Shown here one piece after another: positions 8,707 to 17,507 of a stretch of DNA of 53,081 nt. The notes under the pieces are model-generated. The model saw only the letters and a list, made by a program, of their open reading frames with translations. It had not been told where the DNA came from and did no database searches. The stretch's first letter is position 1; each line of letters opens with the position of its first letter. The stretch comes from Alphaproteobacteria bacterium (lineage in GTDB: Bacteria > Pseudomonadota > Alphaproteobacteria > Thalassobaculales > Thalassobaculaceae), in the NCBI GenBank assembly GCA_013203465.1, contig JABMNR010000177.1, positions 1 to 53,081 on the forward strand. Reading direction: 5' to 3'. The translations under genes were made by a program, and so were the position numbers.

Positions 8707-9969
8707 ATGCTTGCTGCATACGCGTTTCGCGCGTTTATCAAATTCGGGCACCTGACGATAATCGATGCCCGGGGCGTAAGGCACGAATTCCGCGGAATTC
8801 CCGGACCCCGTGCGGTCATCCGCCTCACCGATCCCAGTCTCCATCACCGGCTGTTCCTGTCGCCGCAGATCGCCATTGGCGAAGGTTACATGGATGGCGG
8901 GTTGATGATGGAGGAAGGCACCACGCTGTATGAGTTTCTCGATCTGTGCATGGCCAACGTGGCCCGGGCCGAGACCGAGAGCATGCAGTGGTTTCTGCGG
9001 TATTTCCGTGCACTGCGGGCGGCGTGGCGGCACTGGAACCCGGTCGGCGTCGCCCGGCGCAAGGTCTCGCATCACTACGACCTGAACGACACGCTGTTCG
9101 ATTTGTTCCTCGACCGCGACCGGCAATACAGCTGTGCTTATTTTGTCGATCCGAACGACGACCTCGACACCGCCCAGCTCAACAAGAAGCGTCACCTCGC
9201 GGCCAAGCTGTTGATCGAGCCTGGACACAAGGTGCTGGATATCGGCTCCGGGTGGGGCGGGCTGGGGCTGTTTCTCGCCGGCATGCATGACGATGTTACG
9301 GTCGATGGCGTGACGCTGAGCCACGAGCAACATCGGGTGTCGAACGAGCGGGCGGCGAAGGCCGGTCTTGCCGACCGGGTACGCTTCCAGCTGCGCGACT
9401 ACCGTGAGCTTGAAACGGACACCTACGACCGGATCGTGTCGGTCGGCATGCTCGAGCATGTCGGACCGCGTCATTACGAGGCCTATTACCGTCAGGTGAA
9501 ACGGCTGCTGGCGCCGGACGGCGTGGCGGTGATCCACAGCGTCGGCGTGTTCTGCGAGCCGTATCCGCTGAACCCATGGATGGAGAAGTACATCTTCCCC
9601 GGCGCCTATACCCCGGCCCTCAGCCAGCAAATGACGGTGATCGAGCGCACCGGTCTGTACACCACGGATATCGAGGTGCTGCGGGTGCACTATGCCGAAA
9701 CCCTCAAGGCGTGGCGGCTGGCCTGTGAACGGCACCGCGACCGGATCGTCGAGCTGTACGACGAACGGTTCTACCGGATGTGGACCTTCTATCTGATCGG
9801 CTGCGAGATCGCGTTCCGCCGCGGCAACCTGATGGTATTCCAGATCCAGTTGGCGCAGAACCTCGATACCGTGCCGCAAACCCGCGACTACATCGGCGAG
9901 TTCGAAGCCGCGCAACGCGCCGCCTCGAAGCCGAAGGAACGCCCCAGATTGCGACAGGTCGGCGACTGA
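8707..9969 (+). CDS. Cyclopropane-fatty-acyl-phospholipid synthase family methyltransferase
   Basis: A 420-residue SAM-dependent enzyme that adds a methylene bridge to unsaturated acyl chains of membrane phospholipids. The N-terminal lipid-binding part (AIGEGYMDGGLMMEEG) is followed by VSHHYDLNDTLFDLFLDRD, the SAM motif VLDIGSGWGGLGLFLA, and VSVGMLEHVGPRHYEAYY. The start at 8707 is chosen because GGGGGTTGG precedes it and family proteins begin here; an upstream ATG would add 49 residues without similarity. In the leader, TTGCCA at 8613-8618 and TATCCT at 8638-8643 are a weak sigma-70-like pair. The product would modify membrane fluidity under stress (family knowledge). Confidence 0.93.
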   Translation: MLAAYAFRAFIKFGHLTIIDARGVRHEFRGIPGPRAVIRLTDPSLHHRLFLSPQIAIGEGYMDGGLMMEEGTTLYEFLDLCMANVARAETESMQWFLRYFRALRAAWRHWNPVGVARRKVSHHYDLNDTLFDLFLDRDRQYSCAYFVDPNDDLDTAQLNKKRHLAAKLLIEPGHKVLDIGSGWGGLGLFLAGMHDDVTVDGVTLSHEQHRVSNERAAKAGLADRVRFQLRDYRELETDTYDRIVSVGMLEHVGPRHYEAYYRQVKRLLAPDGVAVIHSVGVFCEPYPLNPWMEKYIFPGAYTPALSQQMTVIERTGLYTTDIEVLRVHYAETLKAWRLACERHRDRIVELYDERFYRMWTFYLIGCEIAFRRGNLMVFQIQLAQNLDTVPQTRDYIGEFEAAQRAASKPKERPRLRQVGD

Positions 9970-10014
9970 TCGTTCGATCATCGCCCATTGTCGTAGGACA
10001 CTCCCCTGCCCTAT

Positions 10015-10037
10015 CGTCCCGTCGGCACGACGAGACG
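10015..10037 (+). other. Intercistronic hairpin
   Basis: CGTCCCGTCG and CGACGAGACG form a 10-base inverted repeat with one mismatch around a 3-base loop, immediately before the ribosome binding site of the next gene. It may be a weak terminator, an RNA processing site or a translational control hairpin. There is no U-tract. Confidence 0.35.
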
Positions 10038-10049
10038 GAAGGAAACGCC

Positions 10050-10457
10050 ATGACCATGGGCCCGCGTGTCGCGGAAACCCTTAGCCGCCTGCCGGCGCTG
10101 GTGAACCACGACGCGCCACTGGTCCGGCGCGGGCGGTTCTTCTCCGGCGATTTCCTGGTCGAGGCCGACCAGACACCGGTGCACGTCCGGGTCCACGAGG
10201 GCCGGATCGAGGCGGTCGAGACCGGCCCGTTCCGCATGCGCGCCTGGCGGTTCGCCATCCGAGCGGATGCCTCGGCCTGGATTCGGCACTGGGAGCCGAT
10301 CCCGGCGCCCGGCTACCACGACGTGATCGCCATGACCCGGCTCGGTGTCGCCCGGCTGGAGGGCGATTTGCAGCCGCTGATGGCCAACCTTCGCTACATC
10401 AAGGAGGTGTTGGCGGCGCCGCGAGGCCATGATCGCTCCGCCGGCGGGGAAGCCTGA
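10050..10457 (+). CDS. Small hypothetical protein, possibly SCP2-fold-like
   Basis: A 135-residue protein with no membrane segment or signal peptide. The sequence reads as alternating strands (GRFFSGDFLVEADQTPVHVRV) with a C-terminal helix (LQPLMANLRYIKEVLAAP). The start follows GGAAGGAAA. I cannot identify it firmly. The pattern (small beta-rich body, ligand-binding-like, beside a hydrolase) resembles sterol-carrier-like or other small binding proteins, but this is weak inference. It ends 3 bases before the alpha/beta hydrolase, so the two are almost certainly co-transcribed and probably work on the same compound. Confidence 0.65.
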   Translation: MTMGPRVAETLSRLPALVNHDAPLVRRGRFFSGDFLVEADQTPVHVRVHEGRIEAVETGPFRMRAWRFAIRADASAWIRHWEPIPAPGYHDVIAMTRLGVARLEGDLQPLMANLRYIKEVLAAPRGHDRSAGGEA

Positions 10458-10460
10458 GCC

Positions 10461-11315
10461 ATGGCGATCGAGTTCGAACCGATTACCGGGCGCTACGCCA
10501 CGCTGACCCTGGACGGTCGGGCCTGCCGGTTGTTCATCGAGGAGGCGGGCCAAGGCATCCCCTTGCTGTGCCTGCACACCGCCGGTTCCGACAGCCGGCA
10601 ATACCGGCACCTGATGACCGATCCGGCGGTGACCGATCACTTCCGGGTCATCGCCTTCGATCTGCCCTGGCATGGCAAATCGACCCCACCGGCCGGGTTC
10701 CACGACGAGGAATACCGGTTGACCACCGCGACCTACACCGAGGCGGTCCTGGCGGTAGCCGATGCGCTGGAGCTTGAGCGGCCGGCGCTGATCGGCTGTT
10801 CGATGGGCGGGCGGATCGTGCTGCATCTGGCGGCGCATCACGCCGACCGCTTCCGGGCGCTGATCGGCGTGGAATGCGCCGATCACCAGACCTCGTGGTA
10901 CGACACCACCTGGCTGCACCGGTCGGATGTGCACGGCGGCGAGGTTTGCGCCGCCATGGTCTCGGGATTGGTGGCGCCGCAATCGCCCGAGGAGTATCGT
11001 TGGGAAACATTGTGGGGCTACATGCAGAGCGGGCCGGGCGTGTTCAAGGGCGATCTTTACTTCTATCGCGAGGACAGCGATTTCCGCGACCGCACCCCGC
11101 TGATCGACACCAGCCGCTGTCCGTTATGGCTGCTGACCGGCGAGTACGACTATTCCTGCACGCCGGAGGATACCGAGCGGACCGCCGCCGGCATTGTTGG
11201 CGCCGAGGCGGTGATCATGAAGGAGCAGGGCCATTTCCCGATGAGCGAGAACCCGGCCAAGTTCCGTGAATACCTTCTGCCGGTGCTGGAACGGATCCGC
11301 GCCGTCACAGACTAA
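10461..11315 (+). CDS. Alpha/beta hydrolase
   Basis: A 284-residue alpha/beta-hydrolase-fold enzyme. The oxyanion region is LLCLHTAGSDSRQYRHL, the nucleophile elbow is GCSMGG, the acidic residue lies in LLTGEYDYSCTPEDT and the catalytic His in EQGHFPMSENPAKF, giving a complete catalytic triad. The length and the cap region (HQTSWYDTTWLH) resemble carboxylesterases or C-C-bond hydrolases of aromatic breakdown. The substrate is not known. It lies in a tight cluster with the preceding small gene and, 38 bases downstream, the class II aldolase; an ester-cleavage-then-aldol route is possible but speculative. Confidence 0.88.
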   Translation: MAIEFEPITGRYATLTLDGRACRLFIEEAGQGIPLLCLHTAGSDSRQYRHLMTDPAVTDHFRVIAFDLPWHGKSTPPAGFHDEEYRLTTATYTEAVLAVADALELERPALIGCSMGGRIVLHLAAHHADRFRALIGVECADHQTSWYDTTWLHRSDVHGGEVCAAMVSGLVAPQSPEEYRWETLWGYMQSGPGVFKGDLYFYREDSDFRDRTPLIDTSRCPLWLLTGEYDYSCTPEDTERTAAGIVGAEAVIMKEQGHFPMSENPAKFREYLLPVLERIRAVTD

Positions 11316-11353
11316 GACGCATCCTGGATGCACCCCGACCCGAGGAGGTCACC

Positions 11354-12148
11354 ATGAACGAGTTAAGCCCGACCCGGATGTCCGCCGAGACAACCCGTCC
11401 CGCCGGCATGAACGCCGCCGAATGGGATGTGCGCGTCCAACTCGCCGCCGCCTACCGCCTGGTCGACTGGTTCGGCTGGTGCGAGCTGATCTACGGCCAC
11501 CTGACCGCCAAGGTGCCGGGGCCAGACAAGCATTTCCTGATCAACCCCTACGGCCTGAACTACGACGAGATCACCGCCTCGAACCTGGTGAAGATCGACG
11601 TCGAGGGAAACAAGATCGACACCGACAACCCCTACCCGGTGAACAGTGCCGGCTTCGTCATCCATTCGGCCGTGCACATGGCCCATGACGAGCGCCACAA
11701 GGTCGTCATGCACACCCACAGCCGCGCCGGCATGGCGATCGCCGCCACCGAGGAAGGGGTGCTGCCGATCTCCATGGGCTCGACCGCGTTCCAGGGACGG
11801 CTGAGCTACCACGACTACGAGGGGGTCAGCCTGTATCTCGACGAACGCGAGCGGCTGGTGGCCAATTTGGGCTCCAACCACGCGATGATCCTGCGCAACC
11901 ACGGCCTGTTCACCACCGGCCGCACGGTGGCCGAGGCGTTCCTGTGGCTGTACCGGCTGGAGCGGGCGGCGCAAGTGCAGATCGACGCCGGCTCGGCCGG
12001 CACGCCGAAAGTTCTGAGCGACAACATCGCCAAGAAATCCGGCGAGGACGTAAACGGTTTCGCCGAAACCGAGGCCGCCTATGGTGAGCTCGAATTCGCC
12101 GCCCTGATGCGCAAGATGGACAAGGTCGATCCCAGCTATCGTGACTGA
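11354..12148 (+). CDS. Class II aldolase/adducin family protein
   Basis: A 264-residue class II aldolase-fold protein. The zinc-binding histidines are visible in [23 protein letters not shown] (read in parts: [10 protein letters not shown]) and [11 protein letters not shown]. Such enzymes cleave or epimerise sugar phosphates and related hydroxy acids; in Rhodospirillales many copies have unknown substrates. GAGGAGG precedes the ATG. The stop codon lies inside the start of the next gene (8-base overlap), so translation of the two is likely coupled. Confidence 0.88.
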   Translation: MNELSPTRMSAETTRPAGMNAAEWDVRVQLAAAYRLVDWFGWCELIYGHLTAKVPGPDKHFLINPYGLNYDEITASNLVKIDVEGNKIDTDNPYPVNSAGFVIHSAVHMAHDERHKVVMHTHSRAGMAIAATEEGVLPISMGSTAFQGRLSYHDYEGVSLYLDERERLVANLGSNHAMILRNHGLFTTGRTVAEAFLWLYRLERAAQVQIDAGSAGTPKVLSDNIAKKSGEDVNGFAETEAAYGELEFAALMRKMDKVDPSYRD

Positions 12149-12587
12149 GACGCTCCCGTTCTGGCGCCGCAAACGCCTCGGTGACATGACGGCCGGTGAA
12201 TGGGAGAGCCTGTGTGACGGCTGCGGCAAATGCTGTCTGGTCAAGCTGCAGGACGCCGACACCGACGTCGTGGTCTACACCGACGTCGCCTGCCGGCTGC
12301 TGGACTGTGGCAGTTGCCGCTGCTCCGACTATCCCAACCGCAAGGCCAAGGTCACCGATTGTGTCGTCCTAAGCCCCGCCCTGGTCAACGAGTTGGGCTG
12401 GATGCCGTCGACCTGCGCCTATCGGCTGCTGAAGGAGGGCAAGGATCTCTACTGGTGGCACCCGCTGGTGTCCGGCGACCCGAACACCGTGCACGACGCC
12501 GGAATTTCCGTGCGCGGCCGGGCGATCAGCGAAGCCCTGGTCGAGGACGCCGAGCTGCCCGAGCATGTGGTCGATTGGCCGAGCTGA
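12141..12587 (+). CDS. YcgN family cysteine cluster protein (UPF0260)
   Basis: A 148-residue cytoplasmic protein with many cysteines: [12 protein letters not shown], then [22 protein letters not shown] and STCAYRLL. This arrangement is that of the YcgN/UPF0260 and zinc/iron-chelating cysteine-cluster family, presumed to bind zinc or an Fe-S cluster. The GTG start overlaps the aldolase stop by 8 bases, a typical translational coupling. The function is unknown in the family; the length matches. Confidence 0.9.
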   Translation: MTETLPFWRRKRLGDMTAGEWESLCDGCGKCCLVKLQDADTDVVVYTDVACRLLDCGSCRCSDYPNRKAKVTDCVVLSPALVNELGWMPSTCAYRLLKEGKDLYWWHPLVSGDPNTVHDAGISVRGRAISEALVEDAELPEHVVDWPS

Positions 12588-12668
12588 GGCGCGCGACGCT
12601 CGTAATACGCTTCATGTAGCGCTATCTACACAAGGCTCTGGTAGCTCGAAGATTGAAAGGACGCGGTA

Positions 12669-13625
12669 ATGGATGGCTTTCCCCTGACGGGCACCCAGAT
12701 CGTTCTGATCTTGGGGGCGATTGTCTTAATCGCCTTGGTGGTCAAGGGCGTGCGGGTGGTTCCGCAATCGGAGGAATGGACCGTCGAACGGTTCGGCCGC
12801 TACGTGCAGACCCTGCGTCCCGGCTTGAACGTGATCAACCCGATCTTCTCGACCGTCCGCCATAAAGTGTCGATGCGCGAACGGGTGATCGATGTCGCCA
12901 AGCAACCGGTCATCTTCAAGGACAACGCCACCGCCGAGGTCGACGCCATCGTGTTCGCCCAGGTGGTCGACACCGCCAGGGCGGCGTACCAGGTCGAGGA
13001 TATCAACCGGGCGATCACCAATCTGGCGCTGACCAACATTCGCTCGGTGCTCGGCTCCTACGACATGGACGAGGGGCTGTCCTCCCGCGACCAGATGAAC
13101 GCCAAGATTCTTCAGGTGATGGACGCCGCGACCGATCCCTGGGGCACCAAGATCACCCGCGTCGAGATCAAGGAGATCGACCCGCCGCGCGACCTGATCG
13201 ACGCCATGGCCAGCCAGATGAAGGCCGAGCGCGAGAAGCGGGCGCAAATCCTGGAAGCGCAAGGCGTCCGCCAGGCCGCGGTGGAGAGAGCCGAAGGCGA
13301 GAAACAGGCCGCCATCCTGAAGGCCGAAGGCGCGCTGGAAGCCGCCCGGCGCGAGGCCGAGGGCCGCGAGCGGCTGGCCGAGGCGGAAGCCCGGGCGACC
13401 GAGGTGGTGGCCAAGGCGATCGCCAAGAACGGCGAGGGTGCCGTGCAGTATTTCGTCGCCACCAAATACGTCGAGGCGCTAGCCGCGTTCGCCAACTCCC
13501 CGAACCAGAAGACCTTCTTCATGCCGGTGGAGTTCTCCGGCGTTCTCAGTGCCATACAGGGCATCTCGGAGCTGTTGGACCGGGGCGGTGAAGGCCCGCG
13601 CACCACACCCTGGAAGAAACCCTAA
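12669..13625 (+). CDS. SPFH/Band 7/PHB domain membrane protein (QmcA-like)
   Basis: A 318-residue stomatin-type protein. One N-terminal membrane helix (IVLILGAIVLIALVVKGVRV) anchors it. The Band 7 domain follows (VPQSEEWTVERFGRY, VVDTARAAYQVEDINRAITNLA). The C-terminal half is a long charged coiled coil (RQAAVERAEGEKQAAILKAE). These proteins form large oligomers on the inner membrane and associate with NfeD proteins and membrane proteases. The nfeD-type gene starts 4 bases downstream, the canonical pairing. A short inverted repeat (TGTAG...CTACA) lies in the leader. Confidence 0.94.
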   Translation: MDGFPLTGTQIVLILGAIVLIALVVKGVRVVPQSEEWTVERFGRYVQTLRPGLNVINPIFSTVRHKVSMRERVIDVAKQPVIFKDNATAEVDAIVFAQVVDTARAAYQVEDINRAITNLALTNIRSVLGSYDMDEGLSSRDQMNAKILQVMDAATDPWGTKITRVEIKEIDPPRDLIDAMASQMKAEREKRAQILEAQGVRQAAVERAEGEKQAAILKAEGALEAARREAEGRERLAEAEARATEVVAKAIAKNGEGAVQYFVATKYVEALAAFANSPNQKTFFMPVEFSGVLSAIQGISELLDRGGEGPRTTPWKKP

Positions 13626-13629
13626 GCGC

Positions 13630-14124
13630 ATGGACCTATCCACCCTGGTCGAACCCTGGCACTGGTTGGTACTTGGACTGGCGATGATCGGTTTCGAGAT
13701 CTTCATGCCGGGCGTGCTGATCATGTGGTTCGGGGTCGCCGGGGTGGCGACCGGCCTAATCCTCATCGTGCTGCCCTTGGACATCGCCCAGCAGGCGCTG
13801 CTGTTCGGCGTACTGTCTTTGCTCTGCATTTTCCCGATCCGCCGGGTCACCAAACGCATGTACCCAAGCGACTCGCCGGAGGCCGGTCAGTTGAACCAAT
13901 TCGGTGCCGGCATGGTCGGACGGCACGCCAGCCTCAGCGAGGCGGTCGTCAACGGCAGCGGTGCCATCCACTTCGGCGACAGCCGCTGGGCGGTGCGTGC
14001 CGACACCGACCTTCCCATCGGCGCCACCGTGGTGATCTGCGCCGTGAACGGATCGGTCCTGCACGTCGAGCCGGTGGTTGACGCGGAGCCTAAACAACCG
14101 GCGGACGGTGACGCCGGAAGCTGA
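13630..14124 (+). CDS. NfeD family protein
   Basis: A 164-residue short-form NfeD protein. Two or three membrane helices occupy residues about 10-75 (WLVLGLAMIGFEIFMPGVLI, GVAGVATGLILIVL, ALLFGVLSLLCIFPI). A soluble OB-fold domain follows (GRHASLSEAVVNGSGAIHFGD, WAVRADTDLPIGATVVI). It is the partner of the preceding stomatin-like protein in membrane quality control or membrane-domain organisation. The start at 13630 places it 4 bases after the upstream stop; a longer in-frame upstream start would overlap that gene. Confidence 0.92.
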   Translation: MDLSTLVEPWHWLVLGLAMIGFEIFMPGVLIMWFGVAGVATGLILIVLPLDIAQQALLFGVLSLLCIFPIRRVTKRMYPSDSPEAGQLNQFGAGMVGRHASLSEAVVNGSGAIHFGDSRWAVRADTDLPIGATVVICAVNGSVLHVEPVVDAEPKQPADGDAGS

Positions 14125-14184
14125 AAACCCGTCATCGCACCCCATATACCAGCCAACACCGAGCGCAACCGGAGCGACCCGTTC

Positions 14185-14436
14185 ATGAGCCGAAACATGT
14201 GGATCATCGCCGCCCTGTTCGCGGTTTTGGCCATCGCGATGATGTATCAGGACTCGACCGGCGGCATCGAGCGGCCATGGGCCCAGTGCAAGGAAAGCAT
14301 GATCCAGCAGATGCTGTTCGATGAGTGCACGCCACGCACCGGCGGCCTTCGCGCTCCGGCTCAAGGGGACAACGGCGCCGCGCCCTCCGGGCCGGCACCG
14401 GACGACGGCGCCGCGAAGGTCGATCTCGGGAACTGA
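14185..14436 (+). CDS. Small membrane-anchored or secreted hypothetical protein
   Basis: An 83-residue protein with an N-terminal hydrophobic helix (MWIIAALFAVLAIAMMY), then a soluble part with two cysteines (WAQCKESMIQQ, FDECTPRTGG) and a Pro/Ala/Gly-rich tail. The cysteines could form a disulfide in the periplasm. It lies 60 bases after nfeD on the same strand and may be read through from that operon. I do not recognise a family. Confidence 0.65.
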   Translation: MSRNMWIIAALFAVLAIAMMYQDSTGGIERPWAQCKESMIQQMLFDECTPRTGGLRAPAQGDNGAAPSGPAPDDGAAKVDLGN

Positions 14437-14442
14437 CCGACG

Positions 14443-14928
14443 TTACGGCGCTGAACGTGGGCCGATGCGCGGATAGATTCCGACGATAACCTCGGCGACC
14501 CGGTCGCCTTCATCCGCCCGCAGCGGCAACATCAGCCGCTCGTAGGTCACGAACCGTAGGTTCCGCAGAAAGCGGATTTCGCCGTAGACCGCCTGACGCC
14601 GCCGCAGAACCGCCCGATAGGCCGGCAGGGCGTAGGTACGAAACAACCGCGGCATATCGTCGATGTACACGCCGTCGAGGTTCTTGCCGTAAATCCTGAC
14701 AAGCTCCTCCCCCACCTGGCGGTAGCGGATTCGATCGGTGTGCTCCTCGATCTCGGCGAAGATCAGATGGCCGAGATAGGGGATCAACTCGTCAGGCGGG
14801 ATCCGACTAACGCTCGGCAACGTGGCACCCTCGCAGTGCGCCGCCCAGAACGACAGCAGCTCACGCAACTCCGATCGCTTGATGCGCGAGGGTGAAATCG
14901 GCGCCCATTCGAGGGGATCGTCTGACAT
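14443..14928 (-). CDS. PAS domain protein (PAS_5-like)
   Basis: A 161-residue single-domain protein of the alphaproteobacterial PAS_5 (PF07310) type. Typical segments are RELLSFWAAHCEGATLPSVS, the hydrophobic GHLIFAEIEEHTDRIRYRQVGEELVRIYG, and a final strand region ERLMLPLRADEGDRVAEVIVGIYP. It has no output domain and probably acts as a sensor or adaptor. The ATG at 14928 is chosen; an in-frame TTG lies 3 codons upstream and neither has a strong Shine-Dalgarno. It converges on the small membrane gene with 6 bases between them. Confidence 0.78.
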   Translation of the reverse strand: MSDDPLEWAPISPSRIKRSELRELLSFWAAHCEGATLPSVSRIPPDELIPYLGHLIFAEIEEHTDRIRYRQVGEELVRIYGKNLDGVYIDDMPRLFRTYALPAYRAVLRRRQAVYGEIRFLRNLRFVTYERLMLPLRADEGDRVAEVIVGIYPRIGPRSAP

Positions 14929-15041
14929 ATCAACCAAGTAGCCATCTCAAACAACTCGGACAACCCGTGACCTAACCTTATGTCGGCATCACTCTCGACA
15001 AAACACTACCGTGCTTTCTAAGCTCTCCCGCGACCACCATC

Positions 15042-15455
15042 ATGAGGCGTCCCGTGGCCCATCCACCGATCCGGCAGCAGGTAACCTTCATCTACACCCG
15101 CGACCTGCCGAGCGCCTCGGCTTTCCTGCGGGACAAGTTAGGTCTCACCCTGGCGCTGAACCAATTCGACCTTTGTCACATCTACGCGGTCGCGCCGAAC
15201 GCCTTCCTTGGGGTCTGCACCAACCGCGAACCGCCGGAAAATCCCGGTGTCACCTACACCTTCGTCACCCCCGATGTGGATGGCATGTACCAGACGCTGA
15301 AAGCGCGCGGGGTGGTGTTCGACGCGCCGCCGAATTTGCACGAACGCTTCAACGTCTACGCCTGTTTCTTCGGCGGGATCGAGAACTATCGGTTCGAGAT
15401 TCAGCAGTTTCGCGACCCAAGCTGGCCCACGCCACTCACCACGCCGGAGAATTGA
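15042..15455 (+). CDS. VOC/glyoxalase family protein
   Basis: A 137-residue protein of the vicinal-oxygen-chelate fold: QVTFIYTRDLPSASAFLRDK starts the first beta-alpha-beta unit and VTYTFVTPDVDGMYQTLKARG the second. His and Glu residues in the expected strands (LCHIYAV, YRFEIQQF) may bind a metal. The substrate is unknown. It ends 1 base before the ATG of the amidase, so the two are surely translated together. Confidence 0.82.
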   Translation: MRRPVAHPPIRQQVTFIYTRDLPSASAFLRDKLGLTLALNQFDLCHIYAVAPNAFLGVCTNREPPENPGVTYTFVTPDVDGMYQTLKARGVVFDAPPNLHERFNVYACFFGGIENYRFEIQQFRDPSWPTPLTTPEN

Positions 15456-15456
15456 G

Positions 15457-16854
15457 ATGCCCAAAACCGACCTCGCCCTGTGGTCCGCCACCGAATTGCT
15501 GCACGGGTTCGCCCGGCGCACGGTCTCTCCGGTCGAGGCGACCGAGGCGGCACTGGGCCGGATCGACCGGTTGAACGGCCAACTCAACGCCTTCCGCCTG
15601 GTCGATCGCGAGGGAGCGCTGGCGGCGGCGCGGGGGTCCGAGGCGCGGTGGCAGCGGGGCGAGCCGCTGGGTTTGGTCGATGGTGTGCCGGCCTCGATCA
15701 AGGACCTGTCGTTGACCAAGGGTTGGTCGACGTTGCGCGGCTCCAAGGCGACCGATCCGGCCGGCCCTTGGGATGTCGACGCGCCGTTCGTCGCCCGGTT
15801 GCGCGAGCATGGCGCGGTGCTGCTCGGCAAGACCACCACACCGGAATTCGGCTGGAAGGGGGTGACCGACAGCCCGCTGACCGGCATCACCCGCAACCCC
15901 TGGGACGCGTCGAAAACTCCCGGCGGCAGCTCGGGCGGGGCGGCTGTGGCGGCGGCCACCGGCATGGGCGCGCTGCACCAGGGCTCCGACGGCGGTGGCT
16001 CGATCCGCATGCCGGCCGGCTACACCGGTATTTACGGCATCAAGCCGACCTTCGGGCGGGTGCCGGCCTACCCGTTGTCGCCGTTCGGCACGGTCGCCCA
16101 TGTCGGTCCGATGACCCGCACGGTCGCCGACTCGGCGCTGATGCTGTCCGTGATGAGCGAACCCGACGCCCGCGACTGGTACGCCCTGCCCTACGAGGGC
16201 ACGGATTATCGCAACGGCCTGAACGTCGGCGTCGCGGGTTGGCGCATCGCCTACAGCCCAGCCCTCGGCCACGCCCGGGTCGACCCGGAAGTGGCGGCTC
16301 TGGTCAAGGCGGCGGCGCTGCGCTTCGCCGAGCTGGGCGCGGTGGTCGAGGAGGTCGACCCGCCGGCCGGCGAGTGCCACGAGACTTTCCGGGTGCACTG
16401 GTTCGCCGGCGCCGCCAACGCCCTTTCGGCCCTGACGGATGCGCAGATCGCCATCATGGACCCCGGTCTGCGGGAGGTGGCGGCGCGGGGAGCGGCGATC
16501 ACGCTGAAGGAATACTTCGCGGCGGTGAAGGCGCGCGAGGCGCTGGGCACGGCCATGAACGCCTTCCACGAGGAATGGGACCTCTTGCTGACACCAACCC
16601 TGCCGATCCCGGCCTTCGACGCCGGTCACGAGGTACCGCCCGGCTCCGGCATGGGCCGCTGGACCGAGTGGACGCCGTTCTCTTACCCCTTCAACCTGAC
16701 GCAGCAACCAGCCGCCTCGATCCCCTGCGGCCGCACCAAGGCAGGTCTGCCGGTCGGCTTGCAGATCGTCGGGCCGAAGGGCGGAGAAGACATGGTGCTG
16801 GCCGCCTCCGCCGCGTTCGAAAGCCTGATGCCGATCGCCTTGCCGGAGGTGTGA
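15457..16854 (+). CDS. Amidase signature family enzyme
   Basis: A 465-residue amidase with the complete Ser-cisSer-Lys triad: Lys in VPASIKDLS, the cis-Ser in HQGSDGGGSIRMPAG and the nucleophile in PGGSSGGAAVAAATG. Family members hydrolyse amides, carbamates or ureido compounds; some charge tRNA (GatA), but this one lacks gatB/gatC neighbours and is likely catabolic. It is coupled to the VOC gene upstream and converges with the DUF2459 gene after 4 bases. Confidence 0.92.
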   Translation: MPKTDLALWSATELLHGFARRTVSPVEATEAALGRIDRLNGQLNAFRLVDREGALAAARGSEARWQRGEPLGLVDGVPASIKDLSLTKGWSTLRGSKATDPAGPWDVDAPFVARLREHGAVLLGKTTTPEFGWKGVTDSPLTGITRNPWDASKTPGGSSGGAAVAAATGMGALHQGSDGGGSIRMPAGYTGIYGIKPTFGRVPAYPLSPFGTVAHVGPMTRTVADSALMLSVMSEPDARDWYALPYEGTDYRNGLNVGVAGWRIAYSPALGHARVDPEVAALVKAAALRFAELGAVVEEVDPPAGECHETFRVHWFAGAANALSALTDAQIAIMDPGLREVAARGAAITLKEYFAAVKAREALGTAMNAFHEEWDLLLTPTLPIPAFDAGHEVPPGSGMGRWTEWTPFSYPFNLTQQPAASIPCGRTKAGLPVGLQIVGPKGGEDMVLAASAAFESLMPIALPEV

Positions 16855-16858
16855 TCGC

Positions 16859-17473
16859 TTACCGCGGTTTCTCAAGCGCCGCACGCAAACGGCGCATCAC
16901 CGTACCGGCCTGTATCACCTCGGTGGTGTCGATCGGCAGACCTGCATGGGCGAGACCGCGAACAACCCACGTGTTGCATGTGTTCGACAGACTGAAACGT
17001 CCCGTGGCATCGTAGAACAGGCTGTTTGGGTAGAGCCCCTTGCCCACGGTTCGCGCCTTCGCCTGCCCTCGCCGATCGAAGCTGCCGGATAAGTAGGCGA
17101 CAAGCCGGTCATGCTCCGCGTCCGTGAGCGACACTTCGACGACCTCGGCCTTGGGAAAATAATGAGCCGGGGGCACCGGCAGACCAACCACGTGCATCAC
17201 CGCCGGTGTGTCGACAAAGGCGGCCGACAGGTAGGTGGCGATGTCGGGGTCCGGGTCGCGGTAGAACGCCGCATCGCCCCAGCCGAACTCGATCCATCCC
17301 GCTCCTTGCAGATCACGTATTTCAGGAAGTACCGCCGGATCAATCGCATCAACCGGCAACACGATCCCGGTGTGCCAACCGAGGTTCACTACTTCGATGA
17401 CGCGGTCTTGCGCGCCGGCCACGCCGATCGGCCATACCACCAAGACCGCGACTATCAACCACAGTCGACGCAT
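16859..17473 (-). CDS. DUF2459 (TIGR02117-type) exported protein
   Basis: A 204-residue protein with a signal peptide (MRRLWLIVAVLVVWPIGVAGAQ). The mature part contains NLGWHTGIVLPVDAI, GAGWIEFGWGDAAFYRD, VEVVEVSLTDAEHDRL-like and TCNTWVVRGLAHAG segments characteristic of DUF2459. The conserved His (GWHTG) and Cys (NTCNTW) hint at a papain-like/NlpC-type catalytic pair (inference); no function is established. The start at 17473 is chosen because it gives the signal peptide. Confidence 0.85.
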   Translation of the reverse strand: MRRLWLIVAVLVVWPIGVAGAQDRVIEVVNLGWHTGIVLPVDAIDPAVLPEIRDLQGAGWIEFGWGDAAFYRDPDPDIATYLSAAFVDTPAVMHVVGLPVPPAHYFPKAEVVEVSLTDAEHDRLVAYLSGSFDRRGQAKARTVGKGLYPNSLFYDATGRFSLSNTCNTWVVRGLAHAGLPIDTTEVIQAGTVMRRLRAALEKPR

Positions 17474-17507
17474 GCCCAGCGTCTCCGGCCTCCCCCCGTA
17501 ATTGCCC

